From Pseudomonadota bacterium (GTDB taxonomy: Bacteria; Myxococcota_A; Polyangia; Polyangiales; Polyangiaceae): DNA of 6,356 nt. Positions 1 through 6,356 of the stretch are shown piece by piece. The stretch spans positions 1 to 6,356 of the forward strand of contig JAEYOT010000640.1 in the NCBI GenBank assembly GCA_023411445.1. Reading direction: 5' to 3'. The stretch's first letter is position 1, and the number at the start of each line of letters is the position of its first letter. Made by a program: the position numbers and the translations under genes. A model generated the notes under the pieces. It made no database searches. It was not told the DNA's origin and was given only the letters and a program-made list of their open reading frames with translations.

Positions 1-1174
1 CGCGCTCAGCCACGCCGACTATCTGGCGCGGGCGCTGGAGCGCACTTGTCGCGCCTGCGCGCAGGCCCTGGCCGTCGAGCGAGTGGGAGTGTGGTTCGTC
101 ACGGAGGACGGCCAAAAGCTGCGCTGCGCCACGCTGTTCGAGCTCAGCACGGAGCAGGTGAGCAGCGGCGCGTTACTGCAGCTGTCCAGCATGCCTGGCT
201 ACTTGCAAGCGCTGGAGCAGCGCCGCGTGCTGCAGACGCCCGGGGGCGCGCAGGTCCACTATAGCCCGGAGCTACGGCAGAGCTACTTGCAAGCGCTGGA
301 TATCCGCGCGTCGCTCGACGCGCCGGTGTTTCGCCTGGGTGAGGTGGTCGGCGTCGTGCGGCACGAGCACACCGGCAGCGAGAGAGAGTGGACCTCGCGC
401 GATCGCCACTTCGCCGCCTCGGTGGCGGACTTGGTCGCGGTCCTGCTCGAGCAAGCGACGCGGCTGGACGTCGAGGCCGCGCTGAAGGCTCAGCGCGAGC
501 GCCTGATCAAGGCGGAGAAGATGGAGGCGCTCAGTCGCATGAGCGCCGGCGTCGCGCACGACTTCAACAACGTGCTCACGGCCATGCTGCTACGCCTGGA
601 GTCGCTGCGGATGGACCGCCCGGACGACGCGGAGCTAGGCGCCACCTTGAACGAGGTGGTGAGCGCCGGGCAACGCGGCGCGCGGCTGGTGCAGCAGCTG
701 CTCACCTTCGCCAAAGCGCGGGTGCCTACGCCTCGACCGGTGGATTTGGCCCGCACGCTGCGCGAGATGGAGCCGATGCTGACCACGCTCGCGCAAGGCA
801 AGGCCCAACTGCGCCTGGAGCGCGGCGACACGGCTGCGCTGGTCAGCGTGGATCCGTCGCAGGTCGAGCAGGTGATCCTCAATTTGGTGATCAACGCGCG
901 TGACGCCAGCGCCGCCACCGGCGGCTTGGTCACGGTTCGGCTCACGGTCGAAGAGGAAGCCGTGTGCCTGTCGGTGCAGGACCAGGGCGCCGGCATGGAC
1001 GCCGCGACCCGCGACCAGGTGTTCGAGCCGTTCTTCACCACCAAGAGCCACGGCACCGGGCTCGGGCTCTCCACCGTCTATGCCATCGTCCAGCAAGCGG
1101 GGGGCAGCGTCACCGTCGACAGCACCGTAGGGCGCGGCTCCAAGTTCTCGGTGCGCTTACCGCGCATCCAGTGA
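1..1174 (+). CDS. GAF-domain sensor histidine kinase, C-terminal part (5' end outside window)
   Basis: The frame is open from the first complete codon at base 2, so the true start lies upstream; the GTG at 83 falls inside the GAF domain and is not the start. About 390 residues are visible. Residues 1-145 form a GAF sensory domain, ending in the typical block SLDAPVFRLGEVVGVV and a WTSRDRHFAASVADLV-type helix. A short charged linker helix leads into a HisKA dimerisation domain, with the phospho-accepting His in GVAHDFNN (His at bases 557-559). A complete HATPase_c domain follows: N box NLVINARDAS, G1 box DQGAGM, F box FEPFFTTK and G2 box GTGLGLS. The HDFNN H-box is common in NtrB-like and hybrid kinases. 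All catalytic motifs look intact, so it should autophosphorylate. No receiver domain follows; the gene ends in tandem stops TGA TAA. The ligand and partner response regulator are unknown. It lies 18 bp before the SppA-like gene and is probably co-transcribed with it. Confidence 0.93.
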   Translation, partial: ALSHADYLARALERTCRACAQALAVERVGVWFVTEDGQKLRCATLFELSTEQVSSGALLQLSSMPGYLQALEQRRVLQTPGGAQVHYSPELRQSYLQALDIRASLDAPVFRLGEVVGVVRHEHTGSEREWTSRDRHFAASVADLVAVLLEQATRLDVEAALKAQRERLIKAEKMEALSRMSAGVAHDFNNVLTAMLLRLESLRMDRPDDAELGATLNEVVSAGQRGARLVQQLLTFAKARVPTPRPVDLARTLREMEPMLTTLAQGKAQLRLERGDTAALVSVDPSQVEQVILNLVINARDASAATGGLVTVRLTVEEEAVCLSVQDQGAGMDAATRDQVFEPFFTTKSHGTGLGLSTVYAIVQQAGGSVTVDSTVGRGSKFSVRLPRIQ

Positions 1175-1192
1175 TAAGAATGCGCGGCCGCA

Positions 1193-3730
1193 ATGACCCG
1201 CAACCGAGCCATCACCATCGCGCTCACGCTCGCCACTAGCTCGCTCTTCAGCGCGAGCGCAGGCGCGCAGTTCCCCGCCAATCAGCCGACGCGCCTACCG
1301 GCGCTCGGCAAGAGCTCCGTCAGCAACGACGACTCGAGCGCGCTGGTGCAAAACCCTGCCAACATCGCGTTTCTGCCCGCGAGCGAGCTGCGCTGGTCCA
1401 GCGTTTACTTGAACGAGCAGGCGCGCGTGCCGTGGCAAGGGCACGCGCTGGCGTTCGCCTTTCCGATCCCGTTCTTGAACGCTTCGACCGGTCTGCGCGT
1501 GGATCTGCTGAGCCCGCCAGACGGCGGCGCGGGACCCTTGTTCGGCAACGACGAAGCCTACCAGTGGGTCACCTGGGGCCTCGCGATCAAGCCCAGCGAC
1601 AGCTTCGGCTTCGGCGCCACGCTGCAGCGCTCCTACTCCAGCATGGATCACGCGCACGGCCTTTTCAGCTGGTCGCTCGGCATGACCACGCGCCCGTCGG
1701 ACTACTTCGGCATGGCGTTCGTCGCTAGCGACATCAACGCGCCCAGCAACCGCGCCGGCGGCATCATCGATCGCTCCTTTGACATCGGCGTCGCGGTGCG
1801 CCCGCTGCGCAGCCGCTCGTTGGAGATCGCGCTCAACGGCCGCTTCGTGGACGCGGACGACGCCTACTGGTCACCGTCGGCCACCGTGGGCATCGACGTG
1901 CCGCAGCTGGGGCGCCTGCGCGGCGGCTTCTCGCTCCTGGATCCGGACGACGGCGTCAGGCAAGACGAGTGGCTCGCCAGCGCCACCATGTCGTTTTACC
2001 TGAACGGCACCGCCGGCTCGATGGAGCTCAGCGGCGGCAGCATCTTCGGCGGCGCGCTCGGGCAGAGCGTCTCCGGCAAGGCGCACGAGAACCTGGCCAC
2101 CGAGGTCGCCTTCAAGGGTTACCGTGAGCCCTCGGGCGCCGCGCCGCCCACCTTCGCGCTGCGCGTACGGATGGAGAGCACGCCCAGCGTGCGCGAGCAC
2201 GTGCAGCTGCTGCGTCAGCTCTGGCAGGTCGCGGAGCAGGAGTCGTCCGTTGGCGCGGTGGTGTTCGAGCTCCGCTCCGCGCCGGCCAGCTCGATGGCGC
2301 ACGTGCAAGAGCTGCGCGACGCCGTGTACCTGCTGCGCCAATCCGGCAAGAAGGTGCTGTGCCACTTGGAGGACGCGGACGGCGCGTCGCTGTACCTGTG
2401 CTCCGCGGCCGATCGCATCTTGATCAACCCGGCCGGCGGCTTGCGCTTCGCCGGCCTCCGCTCGCGTTACTTCTATTTCGCGAACCTGCTCGACAAGCTC
2501 GGCATCAAGGCGGACTTCGTGCGCATCGGCGCGCACAAGAGCGCGCCGGAGGCGTTCACGCGCGAGGGCTCTTCCGAGGTAGCTCAGGCCGACAAGATCG
2601 ATCTGCTCCAGCAGCACGAGAAGCACCTCACGCTGGGCATCGCGCACGGCCGCAAGCTCACGGCGGCGCAGGTGCGCGAGCGCGTCGCCAAGGGCCCGTT
2701 CGTGGCGATCGAAGCGAAGACCGCAGGCTTCGTGGACGGCTACGCCTTCGACGATCAGCTGGAGGCGGAGGCTTCGCGGCTGATGGGGCAGCCCGTGCGG
2801 CTGCTGGAAGACAAGCGCGGACCGATCGCGCCGAGCTACAACGGCTCGACGCCTGGCATCGCGCTCATCTACGTCGATGGCGACATGGTAGACGGCCGCA
2901 GCCAGACCATCCCGCTCGTGGGCATGAAGCTGGCCGGCTCCTACACCATCGCCGAGTCGATCAAGCAGGCCCGAGAAAATCCGCTGATCGGCGCGGTAGT
3001 GGTGCGCATCGAGACGGGCGGTGGCTCGGCCATGGCCGCTGACGTGATCTGGCGAGAGCTGGAGCGCACGCTCAAGGTCAAGCCAGTGATCGTGAGCATG
3101 GGCACCGCGGCGGCTAGCGGTGGCTACTACATCGCGTCGCCGGCCACGCGCGTCTTCGCCAACCCGCTGACCATCACCGGGAGCATCGGCATCTTCTACG
3201 GCAAGGCCGACGTGTCGGAGCTCTTGCGCAAGCTGGGCGTCAACATCGAGGTTTACAAGACGGCGCCGCGCGCGGATGCCGAGTCCATCTTTCGTCCGTT
3301 CACGGACGAAGAGAAGACCGAGCTCAAGCGTAAGGTGTGGCAGTTCTACGACGTGTTTTTGCAGCGCGTGTCCGAGGGCCGCAAGCTGACCAAGGAGCAG
3401 GTGGACGCCGTGGGCCAAGGTCGCGTTTGGACCGGCGAGCAGGCGCTTCGGCACAAGCTGGTGGACGAGCTGGGTGGCCTCCGCCAAGCGCTGGCGCACG
3501 CCAGGCAGCTCGCAGGTCTGCCCGAGCACGCGCCGATTCAGGAGCTGCCCCCGGTGGAGACGACCCTCGTGGGCCGGCTCTTGGGCATCGAGGGCATCCA
3601 CGGGCAGCTACCCGCGCACCTGCAGGCGCTGCCGCCCAGCCTGATGGACATGGTGCGCGCGCTCGCTCCGTTCGTCGCTCACCCAGCGGACAAGCCGCTG
3701 GCGCGCATGGAGCTCATCAGCGTTGACTGA
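1193..3730 (+). CDS. sppA: SppA-family (S49) peptidase with N-terminal signal peptide and beta-barrel-like domain
   Basis: The 845-residue product has a Sec-type signal peptide (about 1-25, basic start, hydrophobic core, AGA before QF). Residues 27-310 are a run of short alternating strands rich in aromatic residues and Gly, opening with ALVQNPANIAFLP, which resembles the start of FadL/PorV-like outer-membrane barrels. Two S49 domains follow, about 345-540 and 555-775; each carries a GRKLTxxQV segment (486-494 and 729-737), consistent with the internal duplication of long SppA proteins. By analogy with E. coli SppA (catalytic Ser409, Lys209), the dyad is Ser642 in AAASGGYYIAS and Lys449 in GAHKSAPEAF; NPLTITGSIGIF is also family-typical. 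SppA enzymes digest cleaved signal peptides and other periplasmic peptides. E. coli SppA is an inner-membrane protein of about 618 residues; here I see no transmembrane helix beyond the signal peptide. The oxyanion-loop segment reads ETGGGS instead of the usual SPGGS. ATG 1193 is the first start after an in-frame TAA at 1175; I see no clear Shine-Dalgarno. The S49 assignment is firm; the barrel is inferred. Confidence 0.9.
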   Translation: MTRNRAITIALTLATSSLFSASAGAQFPANQPTRLPALGKSSVSNDDSSALVQNPANIAFLPASELRWSSVYLNEQARVPWQGHALAFAFPIPFLNASTGLRVDLLSPPDGGAGPLFGNDEAYQWVTWGLAIKPSDSFGFGATLQRSYSSMDHAHGLFSWSLGMTTRPSDYFGMAFVASDINAPSNRAGGIIDRSFDIGVAVRPLRSRSLEIALNGRFVDADDAYWSPSATVGIDVPQLGRLRGGFSLLDPDDGVRQDEWLASATMSFYLNGTAGSMELSGGSIFGGALGQSVSGKAHENLATEVAFKGYREPSGAAPPTFALRVRMESTPSVREHVQLLRQLWQVAEQESSVGAVVFELRSAPASSMAHVQELRDAVYLLRQSGKKVLCHLEDADGASLYLCSAADRILINPAGGLRFAGLRSRYFYFANLLDKLGIKADFVRIGAHKSAPEAFTREGSSEVAQADKIDLLQQHEKHLTLGIAHGRKLTAAQVRERVAKGPFVAIEAKTAGFVDGYAFDDQLEAEASRLMGQPVRLLEDKRGPIAPSYNGSTPGIALIYVDGDMVDGRSQTIPLVGMKLAGSYTIAESIKQARENPLIGAVVVRIETGGGSAMAADVIWRELERTLKVKPVIVSMGTAAASGGYYIASPATRVFANPLTITGSIGIFYGKADVSELLRKLGVNIEVYKTAPRADAESIFRPFTDEEKTELKRKVWQFYDVFLQRVSEGRKLTKEQVDAVGQGRVWTGEQALRHKLVDELGGLRQALAHARQLAGLPEHAPIQELPPVETTLVGRLLGIEGIHGQLPAHLQALPPSLMDMVRALAPFVAHPADKPLARMELISVD
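3709..3712 (+). promoter_or_regulatory. Probable ribosome binding site for the ABC-like gene
   Basis: GGAG lies ten bases before the TTG at 3723, inside the last codons of the SppA-like gene. It supports the TTG as start. The next in-frame alternative, a TTG about 26 codons later, would remove the first strand of the ABC-like fold. Its position inside the upstream gene suggests translational coupling. Confidence 0.5.
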
Positions 3731-4637
3731 AGCGAGCGCCGAGAGCTCGCCGCTGCTCGCGGCCACCGGCGCGCGCATCGACGCCGACGGCCGGCCGCTG
3801 TTGCTCTCGCTGACCGCGGAGAGCCGCGCGGCGCGCCTCGGCTTGCTCGGCGACTGGTCGGCGCTGTTCCGGCTACTGTCGGGTGAAGCGGAGCTGCGCG
3901 CCGGCAGCCTCGAGGTGGATGGCCACCCGGCACCCGCTTGCGTGCAGCGTGGGCAGGTCGGCCTCGCGCGGCTGGATCCGCTGCTGCCCGCCGCTTGGAG
4001 CGTGGAGCAGCTGCTGAGCACGAGCCTGGAGCTCAGCGGAGCCCCGCGTGAGCAAGCGGCGCGCGGCGCCTTTCGCACGCTCGACGCGCTCGGGCTCATG
4101 GGCCTCAGCGGCAAGCGCCTGGGGCACCTCGCTATGGCCGAGCGGCGCGCGCTCTTGTTGGCGCATGCCTGCTCCACCGAGCCGAGCGTGCTGTGCGTGG
4201 AGCATCCGCTGGCCGGGCTGGACACGGCAGCGCAGGAGCTGGTGCTGGCAGTGCTGGAGCGAGCCGTGCAGGGCCGGCGCTTGATCGTCGCGCTCGGACA
4301 GCCTACGTCAGCCGGAGAGCGCGAGCTCATCGCGCGCTTGGACGAGCGCCTACGGCTCAGCGCCGGCGTGGACGTGGTTGAGACGGACCAGGCGCCGGAT
4401 AAGTCGCACTTCACCGCCACCGTCTGCCGCAACCACCATGCGTTCGCGGCGGCGCTGGCGGAGCGCGGGGTCACGGCGCACCCCACGCACGAGGCCGGCA
4501 TCCTGACCACGCTCACGTCCGCGCACGCCGGACCGGCTTGGCGCTACTTGGTCGTGCTCAGCGGCAGCAGCACGGCGGACGTGCTGGACGCAGCGCTTGC
4601 GACCGACGCCGGGCTGCTCGAGCTCAAGCCAGCCTGA
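3723..4637 (+). CDS. Degenerate ABC-transporter ATP-binding-like protein (probable pseudo-ATPase)
   Basis: This 304-residue protein follows the order of an ABC nucleotide-binding domain, but its catalytic motifs are altered. The Walker A region (40-54) reads GLLGDWSALFRLLSG; against the usual GxxGxGK(S/T)TLL pattern it lacks about four residues, including the Gly-Lys. The signature region (133-149) is LGHLAMAERRALLLAHA instead of an LSGGQ type. The Walker B region (155-162) is SVLCVEHP, with Glu160 and His161 where Asp and the catalytic Glu are expected. The D-loop GLD (165-167) is kept. The H-loop position appears to be Gln193 (VALGQPTSA). Residues 228-304 resemble the C-terminal regulatory domain of ABC-2-type exporter ATPases, ending LDAALATDAGLLELKP. 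The frame is uninterrupted with normal codon use, so this looks like a maintained protein, not a decaying pseudogene. It overlaps the SppA-like gene by 8 bp, starts at TTG, and has no permease beside it in the window. It may be a non-catalytic partner or regulator; the function is unknown. The ABC relationship is likely, loss of ATPase activity is inferred. Confidence 0.75.
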   Translation: MTEASAESSPLLAATGARIDADGRPLLLSLTAESRAARLGLLGDWSALFRLLSGEAELRAGSLEVDGHPAPACVQRGQVGLARLDPLLPAAWSVEQLLSTSLELSGAPREQAARGAFRTLDALGLMGLSGKRLGHLAMAERRALLLAHACSTEPSVLCVEHPLAGLDTAAQELVLAVLERAVQGRRLIVALGQPTSAGERELIARLDERLRLSAGVDVVETDQAPDKSHFTATVCRNHHAFAAALAERGVTAHPTHEAGILTTLTSAHAGPAWRYLVVLSGSSTADVLDAALATDAGLLELKPA

Positions 4638-4640
4638 TCA
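4635..4640. other. Abutting convergent stop codons in palindrome TGATCA
   Basis: TGA (4635-4637) ends the ABC-like gene on the plus strand, and TCA (4638-4640) is the complement of the TGA that ends motB on the minus strand. The two convergent genes therefore meet with no spacer. Any terminator for either unit must lie inside the opposing coding sequence. Confidence 0.95.
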
Positions 4641-5528
4641 GTTCGAGGCGCCTTCGCCCGGCTGCGGCTCGGCCGCGGCGCCGCTCGGCTTGGCGGTGTC
4701 ACGCTGCCGAGGCAGGCCCTGCGCGGCGACCTTCTCCATGCCGCGCCGCACCGCCAAGATCGCGAGCCGGCGGTTCTCCGGCGCGTACGGATCCTGCGGG
4801 TTATACAGCGCGGAGGAGCCGTGCGCGAACACGCCGCCCACTTGCCCCTTCTGCAGCCCGTTCTGCTCCAGCACCAGCCGCGCCGCGTCGGCGCGCTCGA
4901 AGGAGAGCTGCCAGTTGGAGCGGGTCGAGCCAGCCGGGAACGGCTTGGCGTCCGTGTGCCCGTGCACTTGGATCTTGTTGTCCAAGCGGCCCAGCACGGG
5001 CGCGATCAACCCGAGCAGCTCTTGCAAGCGCGGCTTCAGCTCCGCCGACGAGCGGTCGAAGAGCAGCCCATCGCCGCCGCCGTCCAAGATCTGGATCAAT
5101 AGGCCCTCTTCGGTGACGGAGATCTTCAGCTGCTGGCTCAGCGCCTTCATCGTCTCGTCTTCGGCCATCTGCCGCTGCAGGGCGGCGCGCACGCTCGCCG
5201 CCACGCGCTCGAACGCCTTCTGCTCGGGCTGCATCATGGATTGCCCGACCACGTCGAAGTAGCCCTTGCTCTGGATGCCGCTGCCGCCGTTCAGCACCGA
5301 GGGCGCGCCCGAGAACACGCCGGTTCGGAAGTACTCCGACAGCTGCTGTCGTGCCTCTTGATCGGTCTGCGCCAAGAGCCACATCACCATGAAGAACGCC
5401 ATCATGGCGGTGACGAAGTCCGCGTAGGCCACCTTCCAGGCGCCGCCGTGGTGCGCGCCGTGACCCTTCGCCTTCTTCTTGACGATGATGATGCGGCCAC
5501 CGCCGCCGCCGGGAGCTGCGCCAGCCAT
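4638..5528 (-). CDS. motB: Flagellar motor stator protein MotB
   Basis: MotB pairs with MotA to form the ion-conducting stator and anchors it to peptidoglycan. The 296-residue product begins with a Gly-rich and basic cytoplasmic tail (1-30, including KGHGAHHGG). One transmembrane helix follows (about 31-53), WKVAYADFVTAMMAFF, carrying Asp37 at the position of the ion-binding Asp32 of E. coli MotB. A plug-like linker (LSEYFRTGVF, 63-72) follows, then a periplasmic OmpA/MotB domain (about 135-265). Its recognisable motifs are GHTDAKPF (190-197), NWQLSFERA (205-213, with Arg212 likely to contact peptidoglycan) and ENRRLAI (251-257). The last 25 residues are Pro/Ala/Gly-rich and probably disordered. 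Length is close to the family norm. The ATG at 5528-5526 overlaps the motA stop as TAATG, the usual coupled arrangement. Whether it uses protons or sodium cannot be told from the sequence. Confidence 0.95.
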   Translation of the reverse strand: MAGAAPGGGGGRIIIVKKKAKGHGAHHGGAWKVAYADFVTAMMAFFMVMWLLAQTDQEARQQLSEYFRTGVFSGAPSVLNGGSGIQSKGYFDVVGQSMMQPEQKAFERVAASVRAALQRQMAEDETMKALSQQLKISVTEEGLLIQILDGGGDGLLFDRSSAELKPRLQELLGLIAPVLGRLDNKIQVHGHTDAKPFPAGSTRSNWQLSFERADAARLVLEQNGLQKGQVGGVFAHGSSALYNPQDPYAPENRRLAILAVRRGMEKVAAQGLPRQRDTAKPSGAAAEPQPGEGASN

Positions 5529-6356
5529 TACTTACCTTTCAGCTCCGCGAAGGCCTTCTCCAGCTCCGGCCCGCTCGGCCGCTCGTCGGAGAAGATGCTG
5601 CGCCGCGCGAACTCAATCGCGATCTGCGGGTTCACGCCGCGGGCGGCCGCGACGATCGCCTCCTTGATGCAGAGCATGTAGCGGCTCTCGGCGTTGCCTT
5701 GGATCTCGATGCTGGTCGCGATGGGGCCGACCATGCCGTAACACAGCAAGATGCCGAGGAAAGTGCCGACGAGCGCCGCGGCGACGTGGTGGCCGATCAC
5801 CTCGGGGCCGCCGTCCAAATGGCCCATCGTGATCACGATGCCGAGCACGGCGGCGACGATGCGGAGGCCGGGCAAGGCGTCACCGGCGGTGCGGATCAAG
5901 CCGACCGGCTGGTGCTCTTCGTCGTGGTGGGTCTCCAGCTCGGCGTCGAACAAGAGCGACAGCTCCTCGGCCGAGCACCCGTCGACCAGCTGCTTCAAGC
6001 CCTCCACCAAGAAGTCTGCCGCGTGGTGGCGCTGCATCACGCTCGGGTAGTTGTTGAACAGCGTGCTGGTGGCGCGATCGGTCACGTGCGGCTCGAGCGC
6101 CAGCACGCCCTCGCGCCGGATCAACGCCAGGATCTGGTAGAGCAGCTTGAGCAGGTCCATGTAGTCGCTCTTGGTGGGAGCGCGACCCTTGAACCCCTTC
6201 TTGAGGGCCCCCATCACGCGGCCCAGCACCTTGCCCGGCGCGGAGATGACGACGGTCCCGATGGTGGCGCCGCCGATGACGACGAGCTCGTTCGGCTGGA
6301 TCAGGATACCGAAGGCTCCGCCGGACATGGCGAACCCCCCCAGCACGGAGCCGAAC
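5528..6356 (-). CDS. motA: Flagellar motor stator protein MotA (N-terminus outside window)
   Basis: MotA forms the five-subunit ring of the inner-membrane stator around the MotB dimer and turns ion flow into torque. About 275 residues are visible. The frame stays open to the window edge: codons before the GTG at 6346 read Phe-Gly-Ser, giving the family-typical GSVLGGFAMSGG, so that GTG is inside the gene and only some ten residues are missing. From the GTG, the visible segments are helix 2 (about 19-36, ELVVIGGATIG), a large cytoplasmic loop with the charged segment ALIRREGVLALEPHV (74-88), helix 3 (LRIVAAVLGIVITMG, 161-175) and helix 4 (about 188-210, LVGTFLGILLCYGMVGPIA). Pro181 (GGPEVIG) and Pro208 (GPIAT) match the positions of the functionally important prolines of E. 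coli MotA (173 and 222). The C-terminal FARRSIFSDERPSGPELE is also characteristic. The TAA stop overlaps the motB ATG by one base. Confidence 0.95.
   Translation of the reverse strand, partial: FGSVLGGFAMSGGAFGILIQPNELVVIGGATIGTVVISAPGKVLGRVMGALKKGFKGRAPTKSDYMDLLKLLYQILALIRREGVLALEPHVTDRATSTLFNNYPSVMQRHHAADFLVEGLKQLVDGCSAEELSLLFDAELETHHDEEHQPVGLIRTAGDALPGLRIVAAVLGIVITMGHLDGGPEVIGHHVAAALVGTFLGILLCYGMVGPIATSIEIQGNAESRYMLCIKEAIVAAARGVNPQIAIEFARRSIFSDERPSGPELEKAFAELKGK
5535..5540 (-). promoter_or_regulatory. Probable ribosome binding site for motB
   Basis: On the minus strand GAAAGG lies six bases before the motB ATG, within the final codons of motA. It supports the ATG at 5528 as start and coupled translation of the pair. 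Confidence 0.6.

Noticed and set aside
83..85. GTG as start codon of the histidine kinase
   Set aside because: The same frame is open back to base 2 and encodes residues typical of the beginning of a GAF domain (SHADYLARALE), so the gene starts upstream of the window.
1871..3601. Long open frame of 576 codons on the minus strand, antisense to the SppA-like gene
   Set aside because: The translation is rich in His, Arg, Leu and Ala with no recognisable domain, and the plus-strand frame carries clear S49 motifs. In GC-rich DNA with strong third-position bias, such antisense frames are expected.
3608..4516. Open frame of 302 codons on the minus strand, antisense to the ABC-like gene
   Set aside because: The composition is Ser/Ala/Arg-rich and low in complexity, with no motifs. 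The plus-strand frame has an ABC-like layout and a placed ribosome binding site.
4661..4679. Hairpin gctgcggc-tcg-gccgcggc, 24 bases after the ABC-like stop, as a terminator
   Set aside because: The stem is 8 bp with one G-T pair, but no T tract follows on either strand. Short GC stems arise often by chance at this base composition, and the site lies in the motB coding sequence.
6344..6346. GTG as start codon of motA
   Set aside because: The preceding codons complete the conserved GSVLGG segment of MotA, and starting here would lose most of the first transmembrane helix.

Overview
This is a GC-rich, almost fully coding window. The only gap between genes is 18 bp. The codon bias (third positions mostly G or C), the GAF-type sensor kinase, the large SppA-like protease and the motA/motB pair suggest a Gram-negative (diderm) bacterium. 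Myxococcota, possibly Polyangia, is my best guess, but that is inferred from style and gene content because no phylogenetic marker is present.

Layout. Plus strand, left to right: (1) the 3' part of a GAF-domain sensor histidine kinase (1-1174, start outside the window); (2) an 845-residue SppA-family (S49) peptidase whose N-terminal third looks like an exported outer-membrane beta-barrel (1193-3730); (3) a 304-residue protein with the outline of an ABC-transporter ATPase whose Walker A, Walker B, catalytic-Glu and H-loop positions are all altered (3723-4637). These three are 18 bp apart and then overlap by 8 bp, so they probably form one transcription unit. Minus strand, right to left: motA (6356 down to 5528, 5' end outside the window) and motB (5528 down to 4638). 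They overlap by one base and encode the ion-conducting flagellar stator.

The two units converge with no spacer. The stop codons of the ABC-like gene and of motB abut in the palindrome TGATCA (4635-4640).

The motAB pair is ordinary in sequence. The plus-strand cluster is the unusual part. It holds a sensor kinase, a peptidase that appears to be tethered to a beta-barrel instead of the usual inner-membrane anchor, and a probable pseudo-ATPase with no permease beside it. A role in envelope quality control or lipoprotein/outer-membrane protein turnover is a reasonable hypothesis, but the sequence does not show it. I saw no RNA genes, mobile elements, CRISPR arrays or convincing terminators, and no stretch over 300 bases lacks a gene.
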